NCBI GenBank assembly: GCA_016342745.1
Contig: JAEINT010000003.1
Span: 248,001-312,000 of the forward strand
Direction of reading: 5' to 3'
Length of the DNA stretch: 64,000 nucleotides
From: Labilibaculum sp.
Lineage (GTDB): Bacteria; Bacteroidota; Bacteroidia; Bacteroidales; Marinifilaceae
The translations under genes were made by a program, and so were the position numbers. Position 1 is the stretch's first letter. Each line of letters begins with the position of its first letter. Positions 8,647 to 16,813 of the stretch are shown here, piece after piece. The notes below the pieces were generated by a model. That model made no database searches and was not told the DNA's origin. It was given only the letters and a program-made list of their open reading frames with translations.

Positions 8647-10158
8647 ATGAAAACATTAAATATGAAATTTTCAATTATCATGGCCGTTTGTCTTTTATTT
8701 ACGGCATGTGAATCTTTCCTCGATGAGCCAATTAGTAAATCTAGTTCGGTGGTTCCAAGTACAATAGAGGACTTAGAAGCATTGATTATTGGTGATAGAG
8801 ATGATTCTATGGAAAGAAATTATACTTATATTTTTGGAACTGATGATTATGGTTTTGATAAGGCATTGGTGGCTGTAAAGCCAGGTGCTTATGCAATTAG
8901 TGGGCAGATAGCTTGGGGACTATGGGATGAAGAGCTTATGGCAACTAGTGGAGATAGCTATTGGACTAGTGAATTCAAAAGAATATTTGTAATCAACTCT
9001 GTTTTGTATTATTTAGAAGAGGTTAGTGGTACAGAGGAGGAAAAGAAACAGCTTTCTGCTGAGGCACATTTCTGGAGAGCTTATATGTATTTTAATTTAG
9101 TAAATACATATTGTCTACCTTATTCTGCGGCTAACTTGAATGAACTTGGATTGCCTCTTCGAAAAACGACTAGTTTTGAAGAATCGTTGGAGAGAGCAAG
9201 TTTAGAAGAAACCTATAACTTTATTAAAGCTGATCTTGATGCAGCCTTAACTTTAGATGTGAAATTGGAAAAAGGTTTTGAAGACAAGAATCGTACATGG
9301 AGAGCAAGTGATGCTGGCGTAAATGCATTTGCTGCAAGATTTTACCTTGCGATGAATGATTACACTAATGCTTTAAAGTATGCAGATGCGGCTTTGGCAC
9401 TTCATTCTGATTTGGTTGATTACAATACAGAAATGCGTTATTCTGATATTGATTATTCTGTAACTATTCAAGGGCAGACTATTGATCCACAGTTGCCATA
9501 TCTTTATGACGAACCTAGTGACGCTAATAAAACAAAATGGAAGGAATTATATGTTTATAAATTTCTAAGAAATGGTTTTGCTTGGTATAGTCCATCAGAG
9601 GATCTATTGGCAAGTTACGATCAAACAAATGATTTAAGATACAGATATCATATTGTAGAAGATTATTCTTTCGTGAGGGATGTAAACCAGGATGTGAATT
9701 TTTCTAGACCAGGATATGTCTTTTTTGGAGAAGAAGTTATCGCTTCTGGTCCTACTGTGCCCGAAATGCTGTTAACTAAAGCTGAGTGTGAAGCTCGAAA
9801 TGGAGATTATAATGTAGCTTTGAATACTGTGAATAAACTAAGAGCAGTTAGAATGGCTGGGAATATTAACTTAACAGCGGGAAGTAAGGCTGAAGCAATA
9901 GGAAAGATATTGGAAGAACGTCGCAGAGAATTACCATTTACTTCAAGATGGATGGATGTGAGACGTTACAATTCTAATGACGATTCTTCAGATGATGTAA
10001 CAATTACTCGTGACTTTTATGAATACAATATTGGGCAAATATTGGAAGGTCAAAACAAAACCTATACTCTTGAACCTAACTCAAGAAGATTTGCTATTCC
10101 AATTCCTGAGGAGGATATTGTTGCTTCGAATGGAGCTATAAAGCAAAACACTTATTAA
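8647..10158 (+). CDS. SusD/RagB-type outer-membrane lipoprotein, locus 1
   Basis: Substrate-binding lid lipoprotein that pairs with the SusC receptor 11 bp upstream. The 503-residue protein has a lipobox LLFTAC near residue 20 and typical SusD landmarks: EAHFWRAYMYFNLV (helical TPR-like core), WRASDAGVNAFAARFYL, LTKAECEARNGDY and the C-terminal ERRRELPFTSRWMDVRRYN with a tail ending in IKQNTY. The ATG at 8647 is preferred to the TTG three bases upstream. Translational linkage with susC is likely given the tight spacing. The ligand cannot be read from the sequence. Confidence 0.92.
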   Translation: MKTLNMKFSIIMAVCLLFTACESFLDEPISKSSSVVPSTIEDLEALIIGDRDDSMERNYTYIFGTDDYGFDKALVAVKPGAYAISGQIAWGLWDEELMATSGDSYWTSEFKRIFVINSVLYYLEEVSGTEEEKKQLSAEAHFWRAYMYFNLVNTYCLPYSAANLNELGLPLRKTTSFEESLERASLEETYNFIKADLDAALTLDVKLEKGFEDKNRTWRASDAGVNAFAARFYLAMNDYTNALKYADAALALHSDLVDYNTEMRYSDIDYSVTIQGQTIDPQLPYLYDEPSDANKTKWKELYVYKFLRNGFAWYSPSEDLLASYDQTNDLRYRYHIVEDYSFVRDVNQDVNFSRPGYVFFGEEVIASGPTVPEMLLTKAECEARNGDYNVALNTVNKLRAVRMAGNINLTAGSKAEAIGKILEERRRELPFTSRWMDVRRYNSNDDSSDDVTITRDFYEYNIGQILEGQNKTYTLEPNSRRFAIPIPEEDIVASNGAIKQNTY

Positions 10159-10203
10159 TTGATTAAAAAGTGAATCATTTTTTAATGACTCATACCTAAT
10201 ATA

Positions 10204-10250
10204 AACACCAGGTGCACTAGGATTGTATCTAGGCATCTGGTGTTTTTTCT
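10204..10250 (+). terminator. Intrinsic terminator after susD 1
   Basis: ACACCAG (10205-10211) pairs with CTGGTGT (10237-10243), with a secondary CTAG-type pairing inside, followed by TTTTTTC. It separates the SusCD genes from the thiol genes downstream. Confidence 0.75.
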
Positions 10251-10412
10251 TCAGAGAATTTTATTTCCCGAGACTTTACCACCCCCTTTTAATACTGATT
10301 AAGCACATGCCTTGTGTCATTATATCAGATTAGAACCTTATTATACCACGACCTTATTTTGGTATGTGTAGATATTGAATACACCAACTAATAACGAAAA
10401 AAATATATAGTT

Positions 10413-12386
10413 ATGATTAGAAAGGTATTGAGCTTGTTTGTCATTTTGACATTTGTACTTTGTACACAGGCACAAAAAAAACAAGATATAAGCGTATTGT
10501 ATGTTGGCTATAGTCCAGCGAAAGAAATGTCTGCAAAATCTTCTATGGGTTGGACTTCATCGGAGCGTTTTAAAGAAGAATATAAAACACGTATGCCTGC
10601 TTTTATGGATTATCTGAATCTGTATTTTGCAAAGGTAGAAAGTGTTGATGCCAGAGAATATACAGCTGATTTATCAGATAATTTTGACATTACTATTTTT
10701 GATGAGGTGGTGAAACCATTAAAAGAGATGGTATATGAAAAAGATCCTAAAACAGGAAAAACATTAAAATTTGAACCTGCAGTTTACCTGCCTGAGGGTT
10801 TTAATCGACCATCAGTATTTATGGGTCATCCTGCCGCTCGCTTAGGAAAGTCGTTAGGTTCAAAATTAGATTGGTATTGCTTGTGTTTGAATCGTTATGC
10901 ACATCATACAAAATTTAATCATGCAATTTTTAAAGGACCTTTTAAAGTAGATCTTACCATTAAAAACAGACCAACGCCATCACCTATTTTTCATTATTAC
11001 GATGGTCTTGATATGCCTGCGGAGATTCCAATGTGGGAAGTAAATACTGAAGGTTATCACGATGGCAAAGGGTATCGTATTGGGATGGTTGCTCGTGGAT
11101 GGGGATTTGAAGATTCGCCTGATGCAGAAATGATTTCGAGTGGCGAATGCGACAAGCAAAAAACTGCAGTTGCAATTGGTCGTCATGGAAATTTCTTTTT
11201 ATGGGGATTTGCTGGCTCTCCAGATTATATGACAGAAGAAGCAAAAAGAGTATTTGCCAATTCAATTGTTTATACGCATAAACATGCTGAGGATAGAATT
11301 ATTGCAAAAAAATACAACGACAGAATTGCAACCAAAGTTTTTCTCGATGAATTATTCTTTTATACAACAAGTGACGCTTATAAGGCTTCTGTTGAAACCT
11401 TTAAAGATATAAACGAGCAGGGTCTTAAGACGAAGGCGATTGCTGAAAAAAAGATGGCTGCTGGTGAGGAATTATCAGAAATGGAGACCTTGAATTTAAA
11501 TTTTGAACCAATTCCAACCAAAACAAGAGAAGAATTTTTACAAAAGAGAATCGGAAGAATATCTTGGGCTAAAAAAATTGGTTTGGATACTCTAGTTGTA
11601 AGGAAATATTTAACCGAGAACAGAGATTATTTTTATTCGGAGCCAAATGGGTTTTTCGATTTAAAAGTTGATGAAGATTGTAAAAGTTTAGGAATTGCTA
11701 ATTCCGATATAAAGATTTTGGACAAAGTAATTGGTATGTTGGAAAATGATGTTGATGTTGAAAAAGCAAATCGAATTTTAATGCGTTATACATTGGAAGA
11801 TTTTGCAACAGCAAAAGAGTGGCGTACTTGGTTTAAAAAGTACAAAAGCAAAATGTTTTTTACCGAAGCAGGAGGTTATGTTTGGATGATTAACGATGCT
11901 AATGCTAATCCGAATGTTCGTCCAAGAGCGGATAAGAAAGTGGAAGCGAAAAAAGAAGTAGCCAAAGTTATAACAGACTTGAAACTTGATGTGCCAACTC
12001 ATGCTGAGCCTGTAAGTGTTGGAGCTATTGTAATTGATGGTGATAAACAGGGAGAGAAGTCGATATTGATTAAAACCAACATTATGGATGGTTACCATAT
12101 TTATGCCTACGTGCCTAAAGGAGAAGCTTACATAAAAACAGAGCAGGGTATTGAATTGCCTGCTGGAGCCGAATTAGTTGGTAAGTGGAAGAAATCATCA
12201 CCTGCTCCTTACCCTGGAAAAGATGGGATCTTAATTTATCATGGAGAATCAAAATTTGAGCAAGCCATAAAGCTAGATGAGGATTTACCTGCAGGTTCGG
12301 TCGTTAAATGTTGGTTGTATTACCAATGTTGTGATGCTAGTATTTGTTTTCCTCCTAAAAAGAAAGAGTTTGTATTAGAACTGTAA
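10413..12386 (+). CDS. Secreted protein with DsbD-alpha-like C-terminal domain
   Basis: 657 residues with an N-terminal signal peptide (cleavage near CTQAQ). Residues ~20-290 resemble a ThuA/class I amidotransferase-like fold (ISVLYVGYSP, LDWYCLCLNRY, FFLWGFAGSPDYMTEEAKR); this is a weak call. The middle is helical without a recognised domain. Residues ~545-657 look like the N-terminal domain of DsbD, ending in YYQCCDASICFPP, which resembles the DsbD-alpha cysteine pair that passes electrons to periplasmic thiol proteins. The TlpA-type lipoprotein gene starts 12 bp downstream, so the two are probably co-transcribed and may exchange electrons. No membrane domain like that of full DsbD is present, so the electron source is not encoded here. 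Confidence 0.65.
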   Translation: MIRKVLSLFVILTFVLCTQAQKKQDISVLYVGYSPAKEMSAKSSMGWTSSERFKEEYKTRMPAFMDYLNLYFAKVESVDAREYTADLSDNFDITIFDEVVKPLKEMVYEKDPKTGKTLKFEPAVYLPEGFNRPSVFMGHPAARLGKSLGSKLDWYCLCLNRYAHHTKFNHAIFKGPFKVDLTIKNRPTPSPIFHYYDGLDMPAEIPMWEVNTEGYHDGKGYRIGMVARGWGFEDSPDAEMISSGECDKQKTAVAIGRHGNFFLWGFAGSPDYMTEEAKRVFANSIVYTHKHAEDRIIAKKYNDRIATKVFLDELFFYTTSDAYKASVETFKDINEQGLKTKAIAEKKMAAGEELSEMETLNLNFEPIPTKTREEFLQKRIGRISWAKKIGLDTLVVRKYLTENRDYFYSEPNGFFDLKVDEDCKSLGIANSDIKILDKVIGMLENDVDVEKANRILMRYTLEDFATAKEWRTWFKKYKSKMFFTEAGGYVWMINDANANPNVRPRADKKVEAKKEVAKVITDLKLDVPTHAEPVSVGAIVIDGDKQGEKSILIKTNIMDGYHIYAYVPKGEAYIKTEQGIELPAGAELVGKWKKSSPAPYPGKDGILIYHGESKFEQAIKLDEDLPAGSVVKCWLYYQCCDASICFPPKKKEFVLEL

Positions 12387-12398
12387 AAGTCAACGATT

Positions 12399-13619
12399 AT
12401 GAATTTGAAAATATATTCGAGAAAACTATTAATTCTTTTAATTGGTGTGGCTTTTATTGCAACATCCTGCCAACAAAAAGAAAAGTTTGATGGTTATACC
12501 ATTACAGGACAAGTAAAAGGTTTAGATAGTGGCTGGGTTAAAATAGTTGCGAATAATATTATTGATAGAAGCGCAAAAAGAAATGTTCTGGATAGTGTTC
12601 AGATTTTAAATGGAGAGTTTAAGTTAAAAGGAAAAGTTGAATTTGTAGATCAGGTCGGCATTCAGTTTGGAGAAAATCACTATTCCTATTTCATTTTGGA
12701 GAATTGTTCAATGAAGTTGGATGCAGATATTTCTAAAAAACAAGTAAGAAGTAATAGATTACTTATTGAGGTAAGAGGATCAAAACTGAATGATTTGTTT
12801 AATCAACAATCTCGTCTTGAAGACAGTCTTTTTCATCAAGAAAAGTATGCAATACTCGATGAATTAAGATTCGAAATATCAAAGGCTTATGAGCTTAAAG
12901 ATGAGGGTTTAATAAAGAAATATAGAGAGCGTTATTCAAAACACGATAAGTTACGTAACCAACGTTATGCGGAAAGAGCAGAGTGCAAGATTAATTTTGT
13001 GAAGAATTACCCCAACTCTGCTGTAGCGCCTTATGTATTGAGTTTTCAGTTTGGTGAAGGAAGAATGAGCCGGGAAGAGATGAAGGAAATCTATCCTATT
13101 TTTACTGGAGAGGCAACGCATACTGCCATGTATAAGTACTATGCAAAAACTTATAAGGAGATTTTCGAAAGCTTAGCGGAAGGAGCAACAGCACCTGATT
13201 TTACACTTCCTACTGTAGACGGTGACGAACTTACTTTATCAAAAGTAAAAGGCAAATACATATTTGTTGATTTTTGGGCTTCGTGGTGTGGTCCATGCCG
13301 AGCTTCTTTTCCTCATTTAAAAGAGGTGTATGCCAAATATCATAAGGATGGTTTTGAAGTTGTTGCAGTTGGTACAGCCGATATTGGTTCAAAGTGGAAA
13401 AAGGCAATTGAAAAGGATCAAACGATTTGGAATCATGTTTTTGATGGCGATCTGAATGCAGAAGGATCCGGAAAAGGAATTTATGGAGAAGTTTCGAAGT
13501 TATTCGGAGTACCATTTTTGCCTACAACATTTTTATTAGATGAAAATGGGGTGATTTTGGGGCGTCAACTAAGAGGTGAGACTCTGGATAAGAAAATGGA
13601 AGAACTTTACGGTTATTAA
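12399..13619 (+). CDS. TlpA-like thioredoxin lipoprotein (DUF4369-type N-terminus)
   Basis: 406 residues with lipobox IATSC near residue 24, so probably anchored in a membrane. Residues ~30-130 match the beta-rich DUF4369-type domain common in Bacteroidota TlpA proteins (YTITGQVKGLDSGWVKI). Residues ~265-406 form the TlpA/thioredoxin domain with DFWASWCGPCRASFP and a cis-proline segment VPFLPTTFLLDENG. The family reduces periplasmic disulfides; the partner here is probably the protein encoded 12 bp upstream. A decayed related gene follows directly at 13636. Confidence 0.88.
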   Translation: MNLKIYSRKLLILLIGVAFIATSCQQKEKFDGYTITGQVKGLDSGWVKIVANNIIDRSAKRNVLDSVQILNGEFKLKGKVEFVDQVGIQFGENHYSYFILENCSMKLDADISKKQVRSNRLLIEVRGSKLNDLFNQQSRLEDSLFHQEKYAILDELRFEISKAYELKDEGLIKKYRERYSKHDKLRNQRYAERAECKINFVKNYPNSAVAPYVLSFQFGEGRMSREEMKEIYPIFTGEATHTAMYKYYAKTYKEIFESLAEGATAPDFTLPTVDGDELTLSKVKGKYIFVDFWASWCGPCRASFPHLKEVYAKYHKDGFEVVAVGTADIGSKWKKAIEKDQTIWNHVFDGDLNAEGSGKGIYGEVSKLFGVPFLPTTFLLDENGVILGRQLRGETLDKKMEELYGY

Positions 13620-13635
13620 TTGCTTAACCTTTAAA

Positions 13636-13855
13636 GAATAAGAAGCTAAATAATATACTTGTCTTACTATCAATATTCACAGCTGTGGCCTGTGGAGATG
13701 GCAAGCAAGAATAGTCAACAAGCATAAATATAAGTATAAAAGGGCACGTTTCGGGATTTGATAAGGCTTTGAATTTGTATGAATTACTTTATTGATGGGA
13801 ACTTATAGCTCAAATTGATATAGCAGGAAACTGTTTCAATTTTAAGAAGGAGTAG
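13636..13855 (+). pseudogene. Decayed TlpA-type lipoprotein remnant
   Basis: Reading from 13640 gives KKLNNILVLLSIFTAVAC, a signal peptide with lipobox, followed by GDGKQE and a TAG. After the stop comes INISIKGHVSGFDKALNLY, the pattern of the DUF4369-type N-terminus of the neighbouring TlpA genes. A shifted frame then gives IDIAGNCFNFKKE. There is no in-frame start codon: the site where ATG is expected reads AAT. The thioredoxin domain is missing. This was probably a tandem copy of the 12399 gene, broken by point changes, frameshift and truncation. Confidence 0.6.
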
Positions 13856-13871
13856 TAGAATTAGTTGTAAG

Positions 13872-13906
13872 GGAGTAATTACTGTATAGGTGATTACTCC
13901 TTTTCC
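13872..13906 (+). terminator. Intrinsic terminator after the TlpA remnant
   Basis: GGAGTAAT (13872-13879) pairs with ATTACTCC (13893-13900) and is followed by TTTTCCTTTTT. It may end the 10413-13619 transcript. Confidence 0.65.
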
Positions 13907-13978
13907 TTTTTCATAAATTTCAAGATTGTTCTGGCTTAGGTTTCAGGGGCAATATAAGTAGGAGTATGGGATAAACCT

Positions 13979-14220
13979 TTATTTTCTCTTCGACAGAAGA
14001 AACAAAAACAACAATTCTTCTTTGTCTTTTAGTACCTCTCTTAGTTTCAGAACACCTCTTTTTAGGTTAGTTTTAACCGTATTGATGGATACACCTAATT
14101 CGTCGGCAGCTTCCTGGTATTTCATGTTCTGAACCATAACACAAACCACAACTTTTCTCGATTGTTCAGGCAACTCAGCTATTGCTTTATTGATGGTTGC
14201 AATGCCTTCTCCAACGATTT
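13979..14220 (-). pseudogene. Truncated ECF sigma factor, region 4 only
   Basis: On the minus strand the frame reads [20 protein letters not shown] and continues into a complete region-4 helix-turn-helix (YQEAADELGVSINTVKTNLK) and a normal C-terminus ending LSKRK. Region 2 is missing: the frame stops being sigma-like at about 14220, where sequence from the 3' end of tdh begins. Family members need region 2 to bind core polymerase, so this is a dead fragment. It points to a fourth sigma locus that was lost. It resembles the sigma factor at 2961 more than that at 14477. Confidence 0.8.
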
Positions 14221-14309
14221 CTCATCGTTTTAAAGCAGATGAATTCCAAAAAAAAATCGATATTATGGAAGAAGGAAATTGTGGAAAAGTTATTCTTGAT
14301 TGGGAATAA
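14207..14309 (+). pseudogene. Duplicated 3' end of tdh
   Basis: About 100 bp repeat the last codons of tdh (1227-1330), ending in GKVILDWE and the same TAA, and the match continues through the terminator to about 14361. Differences are few: three transitions, and four adjacent bases changed from GGTT to AAAA. The piece has no start codon or promoter role of its own. Its left edge overlaps the sigma fragment over about 15 bp, suggesting joining through short homology. Confidence 0.85.
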
Positions 14310-14331
14310 ATTTGTGCAGATAAAATAGATA

Positions 14332-14361
14332 TGAGGCCGACTTTATAGTTGGCCTTTTTTA
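14332..14361 (+). terminator. Copy of the tdh terminator
   Basis: Same stem as at 1352-1381 (AGGCCGAC with GTTGGCCT), followed by six T. It insulates the sigma 2 gene from upstream transcription. Confidence 0.8.
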
Positions 14362-14438
14362 TTGTTTTTTCTTTATTACTTTACCTATTAGGCCTTGTTT
14401 TTGTCTTTTCATTTAAGCCACGTAAAATTAGGATCATA

Positions 14439-14469
14439 TTTGGAAATCTGATTTCTATTTATAATTTTG
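14439..14469 (+). promoter_or_regulatory. Housekeeping-type promoter of sigma gene 2
   Basis: TTTG (14439-14442), exactly 19 bases, then TAATTTTG (14462-14469): a full match to the Bacteroidota consensus TTTG-N19-TAnnTTTG. The ATG follows only seven bases after the box, so the mRNA would be leaderless or nearly so. Confidence 0.7.
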
Positions 14470-14476
14470 AACCCTT

Positions 14477-15031
14477 ATGGTAGATGACAAACTATTGATA
14501 AAACAACTTTCGGAAGGAAATCGCTTGGTATTCAAAAGAATATTCGAGGATTACTATCGTCCTTTATGTGGGTTTTCTCGAAAGTTTATTCCCGATAGCG
14601 ATGTTTGCGATGATATTGTACAAGAATCTTTTCTTGGACTTTGGAATAAAAGAACAGAAATTTCAAGCTTTAATGTCATAAAGAGTTACTTGTATACTTC
14701 TGTTCGAAATGCTTGCTTAAATCATCTTCGTCATCAAAATGTAAAAGATAAAAGTGAGGCTGAAGTTATGGCTTTATCTTCCGATTGGTATATGGAAGAT
14801 TCGATTGTTGAAGAAGAAGTGCATTCTGAAATTTACGAAGCCATAAAAGACTTGTCTCCACAATCGCGTAAGGTAATTGTGATGACCATGAATGGCTTAA
14901 CCAATCCCGAAATGGCAGCTGATCTTGGGGTATCTGTTAATACGATTAAAACACTAAAGAAAAGAGGCTATCAATTTCTTCGCGAACGCCTCAAAGGAAT
15001 CCATTGGATTTTACTACTTCTTTTATCTTAA
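14477..15031 (+). CDS. ECF (FecI-like) RNA polymerase sigma factor, locus 2
   Basis: 184 residues. Region 2 lies at ~10-80 (FKRIFEDYYRPLCGFSRKF, DDIVQESFLGLW) and region 4 at ~125-175 (LSPQSRKVIVMTMNGLTNPEMAADLGVSVNTIKT). It probably activates the locus-2 fecR-susC-susD genes, as FecI-type factors do. Unlike sigma 1, it has a clear housekeeping-type promoter and no ECF-type motif, so it is probably made constitutively and held by FecR. The ATG at 14477 is the only reasonable start. A 362 bp low-complexity gap separates it from fecR 2. Confidence 0.92.
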   Translation: MVDDKLLIKQLSEGNRLVFKRIFEDYYRPLCGFSRKFIPDSDVCDDIVQESFLGLWNKRTEISSFNVIKSYLYTSVRNACLNHLRHQNVKDKSEAEVMALSSDWYMEDSIVEEEVHSEIYEAIKDLSPQSRKVIVMTMNGLTNPEMAADLGVSVNTIKTLKKRGYQFLRERLKGIHWILLLLLS

Positions 15032-15343
15032 TATCAATATTCTATTTGTCTATTTACTCTTTGACTTTGATAGACTTTTTGACTCTTCGACAGTACAATT
15101 TTTCAAAACTTCCTAATCCTCTATATAACGAGAGGATGGAGCTGTGTTCTTCTCTCCTTTAGGAGAGAGATAGAGTGAGGTGATATCTGTTTGATTATTC
15201 GACTTTGGATAGTTTGACTTTATGTCCTTTCGACTTTTATAGACTTTTTCCTCTTCTACCTTTTCACTCTTCAACTCTTCCACCTTTTTCCTTTCTACTT
15301 TTCAACTTTCTTTTCTTAAATTGATAAAAAGTTAATGTTTTCT
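15032..15343. repeat. Pyrimidine-rich low-complexity stretch with an inverted-repeat element
   Basis: No gene. The plus strand is dominated by repeated CTTTGACTTT, CTCTTCGAC and TTCGACTTTT-like words. Inside, at about 15150-15183, TCTCTCCTTTAGGAGAGAGA forms a hairpin followed by TAGAGTGAGGTG. This type of CTCC-TTTA-GGAG intergenic element is widespread in Bacteroidota genomes. A related piece lies at 16604-16665 on the other side of fecR 2. Confidence 0.5.
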
Positions 15344-15374
15344 GTCACCCACTTTGATAGAATGCGTTTCTTAG
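15344..15374 (+). promoter_or_regulatory. Candidate ECF-sigma promoter of fecR 2
   Basis: GTCACCC (CACCC at 15346) and CGTTTCTTAG starting 19 bases later resemble the paired motif before sigma 1, fecR 1 and fecR 3. The second element is less conserved than in locus 1. fecR begins 20 bases downstream. Confidence 0.4.
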
Positions 15375-15393
15375 AATCAAATTAAGGGAAATT

Positions 15394-16545
15394 ATGCGCA
15401 CACCAAATAAAAATATTTCTAATCTGATTGCTTCTTACATCAAGGGAGAAATAACTGATATTCAGAAAGAAGAACTGGATATTTGGTTAGAGAATTCAAA
15501 GAATAAACAGCTCTTTGATGAAATCGTTACCAAAGAAAGAATCCTAGATAAATGTAACGATTACGATGCTTTTGATATGAATAAAGCTTGGATTCAAATC
15601 GATCAGAAAATATCTAAAAAGACAGATTACCGCAAATGGTTAGCTTATGCAGCAGTAATATTATTGCCTTTGGCTATCGGTTTTTTAGTTCTTAACCAAG
15701 TAACAGAACATGAACCAATGTTGGCAGAGGTAAAGCCTATTACTCCAGGTGAATCCAATGCGGTTATTTATTTTTCAAATGGAGAAATTGTTAATCTGCA
15801 AAATGATACATCAAGTGTAATCCGTTCCGAAGAAAACCTTTTGGTTGAACGAAATAACAATCAACTTCGAATTAATGATGACCAATTGCTTGCTTCAAGT
15901 GTAGGCAAAATGAACCGAATTGTTACTCCTATTGGTGGCGAGTATGAGGTAGTGCTTCCCGATGGAACAAAAGTTTACTTAAATGCAGATTCTTATTTAG
16001 AGTTTCCTTCAAAATTTTCAGAGAAGGAGAGGAGAGTAATCGCAAAAGGAGAATTGTACTTCGATGTTGCAAGTAATAAAGAATGGCCATTTATAGTGGA
16101 AGCAAAAGGAATGAATTTGAAAGTGTTGGGAACTGAATTTAATGTGAGAGCTTATTCTGAAGAGAGTGAGATTATTTCAACACTAGTAGAAGGAAGCGTT
16201 TTGGTAAATAATTCTCTTGGTGAAAATACTGTTTTAAAGCCTGGTTATCAGGCTGTAATTTCTAAAGCGAATAATTCAATTAAAAATATTAAGGCCAATA
16301 TAGAAGAAGCAATCGCATGGAAAAATGGAAGATTCATTTTTGATAACAGAAGAGTGGAAGACATTATGTACGATCTGGCCAGGTGGTATGATGTGAAAGT
16401 GTTTTTTGCCAATGCAAGTGTGAAAGAGAAACGTTTTTCAGTTGATGTTCAGCGTTATGGAGAAGTTGAGGAAATACTAAAACTAATACAAGGAACTGGA
16501 GAAGCAAACTTTACCGTAAATGGAAATACCATAACAGTCGAATAG
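15394..16545 (+). CDS. FecR-type anti-sigma factor, locus 2
   Basis: 383 residues with a cytoplasmic N-terminus, a transmembrane helix at ~88-107 (WLAYAAVILLPLAIGFLVL), and a periplasmic FecR domain (~170-290) containing VLPDGTKVYLNADSYLEFP and VLGTEFNVRAY. The C-terminal domain begins AWKNGRFIFDNRRVEDIMYDL. It should bind the sigma factor at 14477 and sense the STN domain of the SusC at 16814. ATG start at 15394. The gap to susC (268 bp) holds a repeat element and then the two-hairpin antisense-RNA-like structure. Confidence 0.92.
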   Translation: MRTPNKNISNLIASYIKGEITDIQKEELDIWLENSKNKQLFDEIVTKERILDKCNDYDAFDMNKAWIQIDQKISKKTDYRKWLAYAAVILLPLAIGFLVLNQVTEHEPMLAEVKPITPGESNAVIYFSNGEIVNLQNDTSSVIRSEENLLVERNNNQLRINDDQLLASSVGKMNRIVTPIGGEYEVVLPDGTKVYLNADSYLEFPSKFSEKERRVIAKGELYFDVASNKEWPFIVEAKGMNLKVLGTEFNVRAYSEESEIISTLVEGSVLVNNSLGENTVLKPGYQAVISKANNSIKNIKANIEEAIAWKNGRFIFDNRRVEDIMYDLARWYDVKVFFANASVKEKRFSVDVQRYGEVEEILKLIQGTGEANFTVNGNTITVE

Positions 16546-16603
16546 TCGAAAGGTCAAAAAGTCAAAAGGAAAACTCGAGGATAAAACTTAGGTTTGAAAG
16601 TCT

Positions 16604-16665
16604 CCCTTTTAGGGGATCCCGAAAACTTTCGTGGAGCCGATAGGCAGAGGGGTGTTTGAAAACTT
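16604..16665. repeat. REP-like intergenic element
   Basis: CTCCCTTTTAGGGGA followed by a hairpin-prone GAAAACTTTC and GGCAGAGGGGTG. It resembles the element at about 15150 in type, though not in exact sequence. It holds no gene. Confidence 0.35.
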
Positions 16666-16724
16666 AGAACAGTAAAATATCAAGAACAAACAGATTAAAA
16701 ACCTGTTGAAGTCTAAAAAATAAA

Positions 16725-16801
16725 TAAAAAAAAGGGGATGCGCTAACATCCCCTGTAAGTTAAACGAAGCGCAAATACGAATTGCGCTAATTAATAACCA
16801 A
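16725..16801 (-). ncRNA. Candidate cis-antisense sRNA in the susC 2 leader
   Basis: Minus-strand layout as at 4900: TAAATTTG box on the susC ATG (16814-16807), a 7-bp stem (16768-16774 with 16782-16788), then an 8-bp stem with a six-base loop (16733-16740 with 16747-16754), then a run of eight T followed by more T-rich sequence. The stems differ in sequence from locus 1 but keep stem length, loop size and position, as expected if pairing is selected. Predicted length is about 76 nt. No -33 TTTG is visible. Confidence 0.5.
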
Positions 16802-16813
16802 CAACCCAAATTT

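Noticed and set aside
11778-12098. 106-codon reverse frame opposite the DsbD-alpha-like gene
   Set aside because: Composition follows the sense gene; no start context or recognisable domain.
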